Origin: Prevotella sp.
GTDB taxonomy: Bacteria > Bacteroidota > Bacteroidia > Bacteroidales > Bacteroidaceae
NCBI GenBank assembly: GCA_017847725.1
Contig: JAGAXW010000006.1
Location: 1-64,000, forward strand
Direction: 5' to 3'
DNA length: 64,000 bases
Shown one piece after another: positions 1 to 9,294 of this stretch. Numbering within the stretch: the stretch's first letter is position 1; each line of letters opens with the position of its first letter. The notes beneath the pieces are model-generated. The model did no database searches, was not told the DNA's origin, and saw nothing but the letters and a program-made list of their open reading frames with translations. The translations under genes were made by a program, and so were the position numbers.

Positions 1-52
1 TTAGGAGAGCCTTGTTATATCCATTTAACTATCAGGGCTCGAAATACGGGTA

Positions 53-60
53 CAAAGTTA
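53..60 (-). promoter_or_regulatory. Putative promoter -7 box for a gene left of the window
   Basis: On the minus strand this reads TAACTTTG, matching the Bacteroidota TAnnTTTG -7 element. A GTTG about 21 nt upstream may serve as the -33 box. It would drive a gene that lies outside the window. Bases 1-108 hold no other supported feature apart from a short heptamer repeat. Confidence 0.35.
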
Positions 61-70
61 CGAAATATAA

Positions 71-98
71 TTGATAAATGACAACTGATAATTGATAA
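71..98. repeat. Heptameric simple repeat upstream of the MaoC gene
   Basis: Four adjacent heptamers read TTGATAA, ATGACAA, CTGATAA and TTGATAA, ending 10 bases before the ATG of the next gene. Similar degenerate 7-mer repeats occur at 28103-28131 and inside tsaE at 50164-50187. Confidence 0.6.
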
Positions 99-108
99 TT
101 TTACGAAA

Positions 109-573
109 ATGGGAAAATTAATCATCAACTCATACGATGAGTTTGCTGCCCATCTGGGCGAGGAACTAGGCCATAGCGAATGGCTGGAAGTAGACCAAGA
201 CCGCATCAACCTGTTTGCCGATGCAACACTGGACCATCAGTGGATTCATGTAGACGTGGAGCGTGCCAAGACAGAAAGCCCCTACAAGTCGACCATCGCC
301 CACGGCTATCTGACACTCTCGTTGCTGCCCTACATGTGGGACCAAATCATTGAGGTCAACAACATCAAGATGCTGGTCAACTATGGTATGAACGACATGC
401 GCTTCGGGCAGCCCGTCATCACCGGCAGCCGCGTTCGACTCGTCACCAAACTACATGCTATTCAGAACCTGCGAGGCATCTGTAAAGCCGAGATTAAGTT
501 CACCATCGAGATAGAAGGCCAGCGCAAGCCTGCCCTTGAGGGTATCGCATCATTCCTGTATTATTTCAACTAA
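109..573 (+). CDS. MaoC-like (R)-specific hydratase family protein
   Basis: This 154-aa hot-dog-fold protein has the MaoC/NodN signature. FADATLDHQWIHVD (about residues 36-49) carries the Asp and His that catalyse hydration in (R)-specific enoyl-CoA hydratases, and IAHGYLTLSLLP follows near residue 63. The family hydrates or dehydrates acyl-thioesters, and the length is normal for a single-domain member. The true substrate cannot be read from sequence. The gene stands alone and ends before a strong hairpin shared with the convergent secDF gene. The family call is firm, the reaction is inference. Confidence 0.85.
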   Translation: MGKLIINSYDEFAAHLGEELGHSEWLEVDQDRINLFADATLDHQWIHVDVERAKTESPYKSTIAHGYLTLSLLPYMWDQIIEVNNIKMLVNYGMNDMRFGQPVITGSRVRLVTKLHAIQNLRGICKAEIKFTIEIEGQRKPALEGIASFLYYFN

Positions 574-590
574 AGAATTTATTCCCTAAA

Positions 591-628
591 AAATCAGCCC
601 GCTTCCAAAACGAGAAGCGGGCTGATTT
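591..628. terminator. Bidirectional terminator between the MaoC gene and secDF
   Basis: A perfect 15-bp stem, AAATCAGCCCGCTTC and its complement, closes an 8-nt loop. A-rich and T-rich flanks lie on both sides, and the stem sits between the 3' ends of two convergent genes. Confidence 0.9.
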
Positions 629-649
629 ACTTTATATACTTTTTATCCC

Positions 650-3600
650 TTAGGCTTCAGCAGCATCCTCACGGATGGAACGTCCCATCACGAGGAAGGC
701 AATAGGAGCAGCGATGAACAGGGACGACAGCGTACCGAAGACAACACCGAGAATCATGGCGAACGAGAACGAACGGATGCTGTCACCACCGAAGAGGAGG
801 ATGACAACCAGCACGATCAGCGTCGTCACAGAGGTATTGATGGTACGGGCCAGCGTCTGGTTGAGCGAGTCGTTGAACAACTGCTGACGGTCACGCTTTC
901 CATAGAGTTGGAAGTTCTCACGAATACGGTCAAACACCACCACCTTATCGTTGATAGAGTAACCTATCACGGTCAGGATAGCACCGATGAACACCTGGTC
1001 GATTTCCAGTGACATCGGCAGGATGCCCCAGAAGATGGAGTAGCAGCCGATAACAACCAGTGCATCGAGTGCCAGCGCAATAGTAGCACCCGTAGAGTAA
1101 GCCACATTGCGGAAGCGCAGCAGGATGTAGAGGAAGATGGCTATCAGTGCGATAATCACAGAGATGATGGCACCGTATGTAATATCCTTAGCGACAGAGG
1201 GACCAACCTTCGACGACTCGATGATAGAACCACCCTGGCGAACGTCAGGATTCTTGAAGGCTTCCACACTCTGCTGACTGATGAATCCACCCTTCTTCAG
1301 TACGTTGAAGAGGATTGTCTCGGCCTGATCGTCGACGTTAGGATCGTTCGACTCGATATCCCAGTTGGTGGAAACACGGATGGTCTTGTCAGAAGCGACA
1401 CCCAGAGCGATAACACTGGTATTGGCCTCCTTGCCGGCATTCTCGCCGACAGTATTGACAAAGGCACCAGCCAACACCTGACGAACATCCTCTACGGGCA
1501 CCTCCTTGTCGAGCGTCACCACATAGTTGCGACCACCCGTAAAGTCGATGCTCTTGCTCAAGCCGCGAACAACAAACGAAATGCAGAACAGCACGGCAAA
1601 GACAGCCCAGATGGAGAAGCTCTTCTTGTACATGCCCATGAAGTTATACTTGGCATTCTGCATGAGGTTCTTGGAGTAGCCAGTCACGAAGGAAAGGTTG
1701 AGCCACTTGTCCTTAGCCAGGCGGTTCTCATAGACCAGACGTGTCAGGAATACTGCGGTGAAGAACGAACAGAAGATACCGATAATCCACGTGGTGGCGA
1801 AGCCCTTGACAGGACCCGTACCAAAGAACAGCAGGATGAAACCGGTGATCAGCGAAGTCACGTTAGAGTCGAAGATGGCCGAGAAGGCATTGGCATATCC
1901 CTTCTGCAGAGCCTCCTTCAGACTGAGGCCGCGACGCAACTCCTCCTTGATACGCTCGTAGATGAGCACGTTGGCGTCGACAGCAGTACCGAGCGTCAGC
2001 ACAATACCGGCGATACCTGGCATGGTAAGCGCAGCCTGGAACGAGGTCAGAATACCAAGTGTAAAGAACAGGTTGAACAGCAGCGCGATATCAGCAAGGA
2101 TACCAGGAATCCAGCCGTACAGCATGATCATATAGACCATCAGCAGCACAAAGGCAATGACAAACGAGATGAATCCCTGCTTGATAGACTGGGCACCCAG
2201 CGACGGACCAACCACCTGCTCCTGAACGATGCGGGTGGGAGCCGGCATCTTACCAGAGTTCAGCGTATTGGCAAGGTCCTTCGTGTCCTCAATGGTGAAG
2301 TTACCGCTTATCTGCGAGTTACCACCATCAATTTCCGAATTGACACGGGGGGCACTATATACAGCGTCGTCGAGCACGATGGCTACAGCCTTGCCGATAT
2401 TCTGCTTTGTAATCTGAGCCCAGCGGCGGGCACCGTCAGAGTTCATCTGCATAGATACGCAGGGATGACCCATCTGGTCGAACTCATCCTTGGAACCCGT
2501 TATCACGTCGCCCTCCAACGGAGCACGACCAGAAGGTTCGGTCACCTTGATAGCATGGAGTTCATAAATCTCAGCCTTGCTGTCAGTACCGAAGTCGGCA
2601 GGCTTAGCGCTCCACAGAAGCTTCAAGTCGGCAGGCAACACCTGACGGGCAACGTCCGAGTAAATAATTTTATCGACATCGGCAGTGTCACGGGCTACAG
2701 CATAACCCACCACACTCAGGCTCTGGCCCTGTACGGGCTGGAACACGGAGAACAGAGGAATCTGCTTCTTGGCTTCTGCCATAGCTTTCGTGTCCTCGGC
2801 TTTACTATCCTTCTTTCCGGCAGCCAGTTTTGCAGCCAGATCGTCAGCAGCGGGAGCCACAGCAGCAGTGTCGACAGCGACAGAATCGGTAGCAGCCTCT
2901 ACTTCAGCCTCTCCGTTAGTAGCAGCATACTTCTGATTGAGCTGGGCCAGCAGAGGTACAATCTCCTGCGAGTTGTAGGTCTCCCAGAACTCCAGGTTGG
3001 CACTTCCCTGCAACAGTTTACGCACACGCTCGGGTTCCTTCACACCAGGCATTTCCACCATGATGCGTCCCGACTGGCCCTCCAGTTTCTGGATATTGGG
3101 CTGTACGACACCGAACTTATCGATACGGTTGCGAACCACATTAAACGAGTTGTCAACAGCCGACTGGACTTCCGTACGAAGAGCAGCCTCTACCTCAGCA
3201 TCGGTAGACTGTGTGCTCACCTTGCCCTTCATCTGCTGAGTAGCAAATACAGCGGCAAGAGGACGACCGTTAGAGTTCTTCTTCCAATACTTGACGAATA
3301 GCGAGATAAAGTCATCCTGACTGGTCTCCTCTTCGACTTTAGCCTCTTGCATAGACTTTTTGTAGGCGGCATCGGTCTTGTGGTCAGCCAGCACGTCAAT
3401 AACATCGGGTACCGATACCTCGAGAATCACATTCATACCGCCTTTCAGGTCAAGACCAAGGCCCATCTCCAGTTCGCGGCACTGCTTGAACGAATAAATT
3501 CCGCAGTACACTTTCTCGTTCATGATAGAGTCGAGGAACTCCTGTCCTGCCTCTTCGCTCATGGCAGCCGCCTTGTTCTCATAGTGGCGCGTCACAAACG

Positions 3601-3673
3601 TAAAGGAAAGATAGAAGCAGCAAACGAGTATCAGAACGATTGCGACAAATTTTACAATTCCTTTGTTTTGCAT
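650..3673 (-). CDS. secDF: Fused protein translocase subunit SecDF
   Basis: The 1007-aa protein joins SecD and SecF, the proton-driven accessory of the SecYEG channel that pulls exported proteins across the inner membrane. An N-terminal membrane helix (about 7-27) precedes the SecD periplasmic domain. An Ala/Asp/Lys-rich low-complexity insertion lies near residues 255-300. The SecD membrane block contains TMPGIAGIVLTLGTAVDANV with the following ERIKEE. The SecF half starts near 665 and contains VIGYSINDKVVVFDRIREN. SecDF fusion is usual in Bacteroidota. The low-complexity insert is the only unusual part. Confidence 0.97.
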   Translation of the reverse strand: MQNKGIVKFVAIVLILVCCFYLSFTFVTRHYENKAAAMSEEAGQEFLDSIMNEKVYCGIYSFKQCRELEMGLGLDLKGGMNVILEVSVPDVIDVLADHKTDAAYKKSMQEAKVEEETSQDDFISLFVKYWKKNSNGRPLAAVFATQQMKGKVSTQSTDAEVEAALRTEVQSAVDNSFNVVRNRIDKFGVVQPNIQKLEGQSGRIMVEMPGVKEPERVRKLLQGSANLEFWETYNSQEIVPLLAQLNQKYAATNGEAEVEAATDSVAVDTAAVAPAADDLAAKLAAGKKDSKAEDTKAMAEAKKQIPLFSVFQPVQGQSLSVVGYAVARDTADVDKIIYSDVARQVLPADLKLLWSAKPADFGTDSKAEIYELHAIKVTEPSGRAPLEGDVITGSKDEFDQMGHPCVSMQMNSDGARRWAQITKQNIGKAVAIVLDDAVYSAPRVNSEIDGGNSQISGNFTIEDTKDLANTLNSGKMPAPTRIVQEQVVGPSLGAQSIKQGFISFVIAFVLLMVYMIMLYGWIPGILADIALLFNLFFTLGILTSFQAALTMPGIAGIVLTLGTAVDANVLIYERIKEELRRGLSLKEALQKGYANAFSAIFDSNVTSLITGFILLFFGTGPVKGFATTWIIGIFCSFFTAVFLTRLVYENRLAKDKWLNLSFVTGYSKNLMQNAKYNFMGMYKKSFSIWAVFAVLFCISFVVRGLSKSIDFTGGRNYVVTLDKEVPVEDVRQVLAGAFVNTVGENAGKEANTSVIALGVASDKTIRVSTNWDIESNDPNVDDQAETILFNVLKKGGFISQQSVEAFKNPDVRQGGSIIESSKVGPSVAKDITYGAIISVIIALIAIFLYILLRFRNVAYSTGATIALALDALVVIGCYSIFWGILPMSLEIDQVFIGAILTVIGYSINDKVVVFDRIRENFQLYGKRDRQQLFNDSLNQTLARTINTSVTTLIVLVVILLFGGDSIRSFSFAMILGVVFGTLSSLFIAAPIAFLVMGRSIREDAAEA

Positions 3674-3722
3674 TTTTACTTATATTATTATGAATTTTTT
3701 ATATTCTTCCATTTTTAGCCTG

Positions 3723-3730
3723 CAAATATA
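3723..3730 (-). promoter_or_regulatory. secDF promoter -7 box
   Basis: On the minus strand this reads TATATTTG, a perfect -7 element 49 bases upstream of the secDF ATG. No clear TTTG is seen at the -33 position. Confidence 0.55.
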
Positions 3731-3779
3731 CTCATTTTTCTTCACTTACGGAAATTTATGACCGAAAATCACGTCTTTT

Positions 3780-4877
3780 TCAGGGTTTTGGCATGATTTT
3801 TAGCCAACAGGCGATAGGATAATGGTCACTGGCATCCATATTGTTGTCAACTTTACAGTTGAAGGGTTGGATATTTTCGGAACAGAACACATGGTCAATA
3901 CGGAATAGGAAAGCCCTCTGATTAAATGACAATCCGATTCCCCTACCCGTCTCTACATAGCAGTCTTTCAGCACCTTACTCATCGCATGGCGCGAATAGG
4001 ACAGCGGGTTGTCGTTGAAATCGCCGCAGACTACTATCGGGTAACCAGCATGCTCACGGACATACTCACAGACACGGTCTATCTGGACCGAGCGCTTGGC
4101 ATTAGCCTCCGCCAGTTTTACCATCAGCAGTTTCGACTCTTTTCTGATAGAGTCGCTCTCCAGCTGGCCTTTCAGAATCTGCTTATATTGACGACGGTCG
4201 TTGTTATTGAGGTGGCAACTCTCGAAGTGGTTGTTGACGACTATCAGCGTGTCCTTTCCTACCTGAAGCCACCATGCCACGCTACCATTGTTAGATTCAG
4301 TATGGTAGTCTATTCGCTCACAGCGCACGATGGGGAAACGGGTATGGATACCCACTGCATTGAAACTCTGTTTCGTATTAGACAGCACAACGGTGTCATT
4401 GTATGCAAAAATTTTCTCATACTCCTTGAAGACATTGTGACGCCATGTATCGTTGTCCTCCTGCACGCACACAATGTCGGCCTTCTCGTCGCGCAAATAG
4501 TCGCGCACCTTCTCAAAGCCATTCTCATATTTATAATTACCGCCATAGCCGCATACATTATACGACACCAGTTTGAAAGTGCTGTCGGGCACCTCCTGAG
4601 ACATGTGAAACGGCATATAAATATGTATAGGGCCATAGGCCAGAAAGAAACCGACGATAGGAATCCACGCTTTGGTCCATTTGAATGTCAGCCAGAAGAA
4701 GAGAAACAGCAGATTGGCAACCACGAAGAAGGGAAACGTCATGCCCAGCGTAGACAATAGCGGGTGGGCTGCAGGATTCAACCGGTCACTATAACCGACC
4801 AGCAGCATAATAATCACGGTGGCAATATTTGCCCCCGCCACCACCTGAATAGTAAAACGCTTTATTTGCTTGATCAC
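3780..4877 (-). CDS. Membrane-anchored endonuclease/exonuclease/phosphatase family protein
   Basis: Three N-terminal membrane helices (about 10-30, 42-62 and 66-88) precede an EEP-fold catalytic domain from about residue 100. Its motifs are visible in order: SYNVCGYGG, VCVQEDND (metal-binding Glu), VVNNHFES, VCGDFNDNP and SDHYPI at the C-terminus. The EEP fold is shared by DNases, sphingomyelinases and inositol phosphatases, so the substrate is open; the active site is probably outside the membrane. The start overlaps the end of the upstream rhomboid gene by 4 nt, indicating translational coupling. Confidence 0.85.
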   Translation of the reverse strand: MIKQIKRFTIQVVAGANIATVIIMLLVGYSDRLNPAAHPLLSTLGMTFPFFVVANLLFLFFWLTFKWTKAWIPIVGFFLAYGPIHIYMPFHMSQEVPDSTFKLVSYNVCGYGGNYKYENGFEKVRDYLRDEKADIVCVQEDNDTWRHNVFKEYEKIFAYNDTVVLSNTKQSFNAVGIHTRFPIVRCERIDYHTESNNGSVAWWLQVGKDTLIVVNNHFESCHLNNNDRRQYKQILKGQLESDSIRKESKLLMVKLAEANAKRSVQIDRVCEYVREHAGYPIVVCGDFNDNPLSYSRHAMSKVLKDCYVETGRGIGLSFNQRAFLFRIDHVFCSENIQPFNCKVDNNMDASDHYPIACWLKIMPKP

Positions 4878-5785
4878 GACTGCCGATTCTGTTCAAACAA
4901 CTTTTTCTTTTCCTCCTTAGTCAGGCTGTCGTAACCGCTCTTGCGTATCTTGTCGAGGATGGCATCTATCTCTTCCTGGTTCTGGCGCTTACGTGCGTTA
5001 TACTCAGCATCCGTTTCTCTCCTGTTGTCGGTCGGTTCTGCCTTCATACGGCTGTTGCGCTGTCGCTCGTCGAAGTGCCGTTTCATATTCTCAAAGAACT
5101 CCTGTCCCCGAGAGCGGTTATATTGCTCCGGATGCTTCTGCCAGTAGCGAATCAGCAGGAATCCAAACACCATACCTCCCAGATGGGCCATGTGGGCGAC
5201 ACCGTCGCCAGGCCCACTCATCGCCTGAACAATTTCCAGGACAAAATAGCCGACAATCAGCCATTTGGCCTTGATAGGAAAAGGAATAGGAATAATGAAG
5301 ATACGCTCGTTCGGGAATATCATGCCAAAGGCCAGCAAGATACCATAGACAGCGCCAGAGGCACCGATGGTCGTCCACAGATTGATATAGTCAGCCGTGG
5401 CATATTGCACTCCTCCTGCACTGACATACTGATAGGCAGCAAGGCCACTCATCGCATAGTCAGCATACTGCACGATTTCCTGCGTAATACCGGCTCCGAC
5501 GCCACATACGATGTAATAAAAAAGGAATTTTCTCGGTCCCCACACGCGTTCAATGACACTTCCGAACATCCAGAGTGCGAACATATTAAAAACGAGATGC
5601 CATATACCACCATGCAGGAACATGTAGGTGATGAACTGGTAAAAATGGAAATGCGTAGCCAAGAAGAAATGGAGTCCGCCCAACTCTGTCAGGTTGATGC
5701 CACTCCGCTCTAACACCATCGTAGCCAAATAAGCCAGCACATTGATGATGAGCAGATTCTTGGTCATGGGAGGTATGTTGTTCAT
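4874..5785 (-). CDS. Rhomboid-family intramembrane serine protease
   Basis: This 303-aa multi-pass protein has the rhomboid catalytic dyad: GASGAVYG at residues 141-148 with Ser143 as nucleophile, and HMAHLGG with His201 as base. The WR/HxxxN region (FLHGGIWHLVFNM, about 57-69) is also present. Rhomboids cut transmembrane substrates within the membrane. A charged C-terminal tail after about residue 225 is cytoplasmic by its composition. The gene is first in a two-gene operon with the EEP hydrolase. Confidence 0.93.
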   Translation of the reverse strand: MNNIPPMTKNLLIINVLAYLATMVLERSGINLTELGGLHFFLATHFHFYQFITYMFLHGGIWHLVFNMFALWMFGSVIERVWGPRKFLFYYIVCGVGAGITQEIVQYADYAMSGLAAYQYVSAGGVQYATADYINLWTTIGASGAVYGILLAFGMIFPNERIFIIPIPFPIKAKWLIVGYFVLEIVQAMSGPGDGVAHMAHLGGMVFGFLLIRYWQKHPEQYNRSRGQEFFENMKRHFDERQRNSRMKAEPTDNRRETDAEYNARKRQNQEEIDAILDKIRKSGYDSLTKEEKKKLFEQNRQS

Positions 5786-5832
5786 ATTGGCAACTGTTTT
5801 ATCAAAAATGTCGTTTTACCTTAACTGCACCG

Positions 5833-5840
5833 CAAAATTA
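5833..5840 (-). promoter_or_regulatory. Promoter -7 box of the rhomboid operon
   Basis: Minus-strand TAATTTTG fits TAnnTTTG and lies 48 bases upstream of the rhomboid ATG. Confidence 0.4.
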
Positions 5841-5922
5841 CGAAAAATATCCTATCCAAAGCACAAAAACAGGGCGATTGGTATTTTTTTTTGCTAAAAA
5901 ACTCATTTTTTTTATTTTTTTG

Positions 5923-5953
5923 TTTGTTTTTTAAATACTTTCCTCTATATTTG
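5923..5953 (+). promoter_or_regulatory. Promoter of the HU gene
   Basis: TTTG (5923-5926), a 19-nt AT-rich spacer and TATATTTG (5946-5953) make a textbook Bacteroidota sigma-ABfr promoter. The leader to the HU ATG is about 45 nt. Confidence 0.85.
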
Positions 5954-6005
5954 CGTCAGAAAAAACAACTTTTTTTAATACAAACCACTTTTAATCAACA
6001 AAATT

Positions 6006-6281
6006 ATGAATAAGACAGAATTAATTGAGAAGATTGCAGCAGGTGCTGATCTGACAAAGGTTGACGCTAAGAAGGCTCTTGATGCCACAATTGCAGCTAT
6101 TAAGGATGCTCTCGTAGAAGGTGACAAGGTTCAGCTCGTTGGTTTCGGTACCTTCGCTATTTCTGAAAAGCCTGCTCGTGAAGGCATCAACCCCGCCACC
6201 AAGCAGAAGATTAAGATTGCTGCCAAGAAGGTTGCAAAGTTCAAGGCTGGTGCTGAGCTCGCTGACGCTGTCAACAAGTAA
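6006..6281 (+). CDS. HU family DNA-binding protein
   Basis: At 91 aa this is the normal length for HU/IHF histone-like proteins, which bend DNA as dimers and compact the nucleoid. The N-terminal [27 protein letters not shown] and the VQLVGFGTF motif before the DNA-binding arm are characteristic. The arm itself reads [25 protein letters not shown]. The gene is monocistronic with its own promoter and terminator. Confidence 0.97.
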   Translation: MNKTELIEKIAAGADLTKVDAKKALDATIAAIKDALVEGDKVQLVGFGTFAISEKPAREGINPATKQKIKIAAKKVAKFKAGAELADAVNK

Positions 6282-6300
6282 ATTTTGTAAACAAAAATCA

Positions 6301-6330
6301 AAAGGCTTCCCGATATGGGAAGCCTTTTTT
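6301..6330. terminator. Terminator between HU and the convergent oxidoreductase operon
   Basis: AAAGGCTTCCC, loop GATAT and GGGAAGCCTTT form an 11-bp perfect stem followed by a T run on the plus strand. It can serve both convergent transcripts. Confidence 0.9.
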
Positions 6331-6344
6331 GTGTGGCGAGGTGA

Positions 6345-7349
6345 TTACTTCACCTCCCACGTATCGTTCGTTTCCAGCAATTCAGCGAAGTTGTGATATT
6401 TCTTCTGTGCACTGACTTCGGCAATCTGTGCCTGCACAGCCTCGTCATAGGTAGGTGCTGCGACGTCACGGATTACACCCAGGGCGACGGGGAAGCCGTC
6501 GCCGTTGCCCATCAGGGCCAGCTTCAGCTGCAGCGTGTTGTCCTCACAGTGCGCGTCGTGTACCAGCACGTCGTCGATGGTATAGCCGTCCTTGCCGATT
6601 TCCACGACCTTCAGTCCAAAGCCCTGCTGCACCAGTCCGAACTCGTTGTTCTCGCCGAACACGAGTTTCTCGCCATGGCGCACATAGATGGCATTCTTCT
6701 TACGTCCCTCCTTATTATATACACTCTCGTGAGTACCGTCGTTGAAGATGACACAGTTCTGCAGAATCTCGCAGACCGCAGCCCCCTTGTGCTCATAGGC
6801 AGCCTTCAGTATCTCTACGGTTCCGGCAGCGTCGGTAGCCACAGCACGTGCAAAGAAGTGCCCGCGGGCACCGAAGCAGAGTTCTGCGGGGCGGAACGGA
6901 TCCTCTACCGTGCCGTAAGGGCTCGACTTACTGACGAAGCCACGTGGGCTGGTTGGCGAGTATTGTCCCTTGGTCAGACCGTAGATACGGTTGTTGAGCA
7001 GTATCATGTTGAGGTTGATATTACGGCGGTTGGCATGGATGAAATGGTTACCGCCGATGGCCAGTCCGTCACCGTCTCCGCTCACCTGCCAGACTGTCAG
7101 GTTGGGGTTGGCGACCTTGGCGCCCGTGGCAATGGCAGCAGCACGTCCGTGGATGGTGTTCATGCCATAGGTAGCCATATAGTGAGGCAGACGGCTGGAG
7201 CAGCCGATACCGCTGATGACTGCAATATCTTTCGGTGCTACGCCGATTTCGGCCATAGCCTTATGGAGTGATGCCAGGAAGAAATGGTCACCGCATCCAG
7301 GACACCAACGTGGTTGTCCCTTTTTATAATCATTTGCTGTATAACTCAT
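6345..7349 (-). CDS. korB: 2-oxoacid:ferredoxin oxidoreductase beta subunit
   Basis: This 334-aa thiamine-diphosphate subunit pairs with the alpha gene just upstream. It carries WCPGCGDHF near residue 15, CSSRLPHY, and the ThDP/Mg motif GDGDGLAIGGNHFIHANRRN near residue 91. Such enzymes convert 2-oxoglutarate (or another 2-oxoacid) and CoA to the acyl-CoA, CO2 and reduced ferredoxin. The substrate assignment (2-oxoglutarate rather than pyruvate or branched-chain acids) is inferred from the two-subunit arrangement, so the symbol is tentative. Confidence 0.88.
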   Translation of the reverse strand: MSYTANDYKKGQPRWCPGCGDHFFLASLHKAMAEIGVAPKDIAVISGIGCSSRLPHYMATYGMNTIHGRAAAIATGAKVANPNLTVWQVSGDGDGLAIGGNHFIHANRRNINLNMILLNNRIYGLTKGQYSPTSPRGFVSKSSPYGTVEDPFRPAELCFGARGHFFARAVATDAAGTVEILKAAYEHKGAAVCEILQNCVIFNDGTHESVYNKEGRKKNAIYVRHGEKLVFGENNEFGLVQQGFGLKVVEIGKDGYTIDDVLVHDAHCEDNTLQLKLALMGNGDGFPVALGVIRDVAAPTYDEAVQAQIAEVSAQKKYHNFAELLETNDTWEVK

Positions 7350-7356
7350 AGCATTA

Positions 7357-9204
7357 TTACTTCTTTAATATGTCCTCGAAAGCTTTAACTAACTCTTCTA
7401 CCACAAACGGCTGTCCCTTGACCTGATTGAACTGGTAGGGAACGAAGTTGTCTACCTTCATGCGGAGGTATGCTGCCAACTGTCCCATGTTCTGCTCGGC
7501 CACTACCACCTTCTTGTACTTCTTCAGCACGGCAGCGGTATTCTTAGGCAGCGGGTTGAGATACTTGAACTGAGCCTGGGCCACCTTGTAGCCCTTGCCG
7601 TGCAGCTCGTCCATGGCTGAGTGCAGATGACCATAGGTAGAGCCGAAGCCCACCACGAGCAGGTCGGCGTCTGCCACGTCGCCCTCCACATCCAGATCGG
7701 GCACCTGGATGTTGTCTATCTTCTGCTGGCGCAGACGTGTCATAAGGTCGTGGTTCTCCGGATTCGTAGAGATAGCGCCCGTGTCGGAGTCCTTCTCCAG
7801 ACCGCCCAGGATGTGGGTGAAGCCCTCACGGCCCGGAACAGCCCAGTAGCGGGTACCGTTCTCGGCACGCATATAGGGAGTCCACTTGCCTTTCAGTTCC
7901 TCGGGAACATACGGTGGTGTGATATTGTCCAGTTTAGCCATCTCAGGCAGGCGGAAGGCACCACTACCGTTAGCGATATAGGCATCCGTCAGCAGCACGA
8001 CAGGCGTCATGTGCTCCAGGGCAATCTTACAAGCCTGGAAGGCAGCATCGAAGCAGTCGGCAGGACTGGTGGCTGCCAGCACCGGCATCGGACTCTCGCC
8101 GTTACGACCGAAGAGCACCTGCAGCAGGTCGGTCTGCTCCGACTTGGTGGGCAGACCCGTGGCAGGACCGCCACGCTGCACGTCGAGCACGACGAGCGGC
8201 AGCTCCATGATGACGGCCAGGTTCATGGCCTCACTCTTCAAGCAGATACCAGGGCCAGAGGTCGACGTAACGCCCAGTGCACCGGCAAACGAGGCACCCA
8301 GCGCAGAGGCGCAGCCGCTAATCTCGTCTTCACACTGCACGGTAGTAACACCGAGCGACTTGTGCTTGGACAGTTCGTGCAGCACGTCGGTTGCAGGGGT
8401 GATAGGATAAGAGCCCAAGTAGAGTTTCAGCCCGGCCTTCTCGGCAGCAGCGATGAAGCCATAGGCCGTAGCCTTGTTGCCCGTGATGTCCATATAGCGT
8501 CCCGGCTCCTTGTGCTTTGACTCGATGCGATACACGTTCACAGCACTGGAGTGGGTGTTATGACCATAGTCATAGCCGGCCTGCACCACCTTGATATTAT
8601 TCTCGGCGATGGCCGGTTTCTTGGCAAACTTGTCACGCAGGAAGTTAGCCACCAGGTTCAGGTCGCGGTCGAAGAGCCAGCATACCAAGCCCAGGGCAAA
8701 CATGTTACGACACTTCAGCACAGCCTTGTTATCCATACCCGTATCGGCCAGGCAGTCCTTCACCATCGTCGTCAGCGGGCACTGTACGACACGGTCGGGG
8801 TCGATGCCCAGTTCGCCCAGATAGTCGTCAGTCTCAAAGGCAGCCTTCTTCAGGTCGTTGGGGCCGAACGAGTCGGTGTCGATGATGATGGTAGCCTGCG
8901 GCTTTGAATATTTGAGCTGTGTCTTCAGGGCGGCAGCGTTCATTGCCACCAGCACGTCGCAAAGGTCCCCCGGGGTGTATACCTTTCCAGCACCGATGTG
9001 TACCTGGAATCCACTGACACCGGTCAGCGAGCCTTGCGGGGCGCGGATGTCGGCGGGATAGTCGGGGAATGTTGAGATGCCATTACCTACGGTAGCACTG
9101 ACCGTAGAGAAGATGTTTCCGGCCAACTGCATGCCATCGCCGGAGTCACCCGAGAAGCGTACGACCACCTGGTCGAGCTCCTTCACTTCTAGTTTTTCTG
9201 CCAT
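7357..9204 (-). CDS. korA: 2-oxoacid:acceptor oxidoreductase alpha subunit (gamma-alpha fusion)
   Basis: The 615-aa protein begins with the gamma-type domain (VVRFSGDSGDGMQLAGNIF through about residue 190). The pyrimidine-binding alpha domain follows, including LGSYPITPATDVLHEL and VQCEDEISGCASALGASFAGA. The gene ends 7 nt before korB. I chose the ATG at 9204 because the longer reading to 9237 would begin inside the -7 box at 9235-9242. That gives MAEKLEVKELDQ as the N-terminus. Confidence 0.9.
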   Translation of the reverse strand: MAEKLEVKELDQVVVRFSGDSGDGMQLAGNIFSTVSATVGNGISTFPDYPADIRAPQGSLTGVSGFQVHIGAGKVYTPGDLCDVLVAMNAAALKTQLKYSKPQATIIIDTDSFGPNDLKKAAFETDDYLGELGIDPDRVVQCPLTTMVKDCLADTGMDNKAVLKCRNMFALGLVCWLFDRDLNLVANFLRDKFAKKPAIAENNIKVVQAGYDYGHNTHSSAVNVYRIESKHKEPGRYMDITGNKATAYGFIAAAEKAGLKLYLGSYPITPATDVLHELSKHKSLGVTTVQCEDEISGCASALGASFAGALGVTSTSGPGICLKSEAMNLAVIMELPLVVLDVQRGGPATGLPTKSEQTDLLQVLFGRNGESPMPVLAATSPADCFDAAFQACKIALEHMTPVVLLTDAYIANGSGAFRLPEMAKLDNITPPYVPEELKGKWTPYMRAENGTRYWAVPGREGFTHILGGLEKDSDTGAISTNPENHDLMTRLRQQKIDNIQVPDLDVEGDVADADLLVVGFGSTYGHLHSAMDELHGKGYKVAQAQFKYLNPLPKNTAAVLKKYKKVVVAEQNMGQLAAYLRMKVDNFVPYQFNQVKGQPFVVEELVKAFEDILKK

Positions 9205-9234
9205 TTCTGTTACTATATAGTTTGAATAAGTCTG

Positions 9235-9265
9235 CAAATATACCTATTTTTTATGAGACTGCAAA
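9235..9265 (-). promoter_or_regulatory. Promoter of the korAB operon
   Basis: On the minus strand TTTG (9262-9265), a 19-nt spacer and TATATTTG (9235-9242) match the consensus exactly. The position decides the korA start. Confidence 0.8.
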
Positions 9266-9294
9266 GTAAATTTCATTTTTTCCATTTTTCTGTT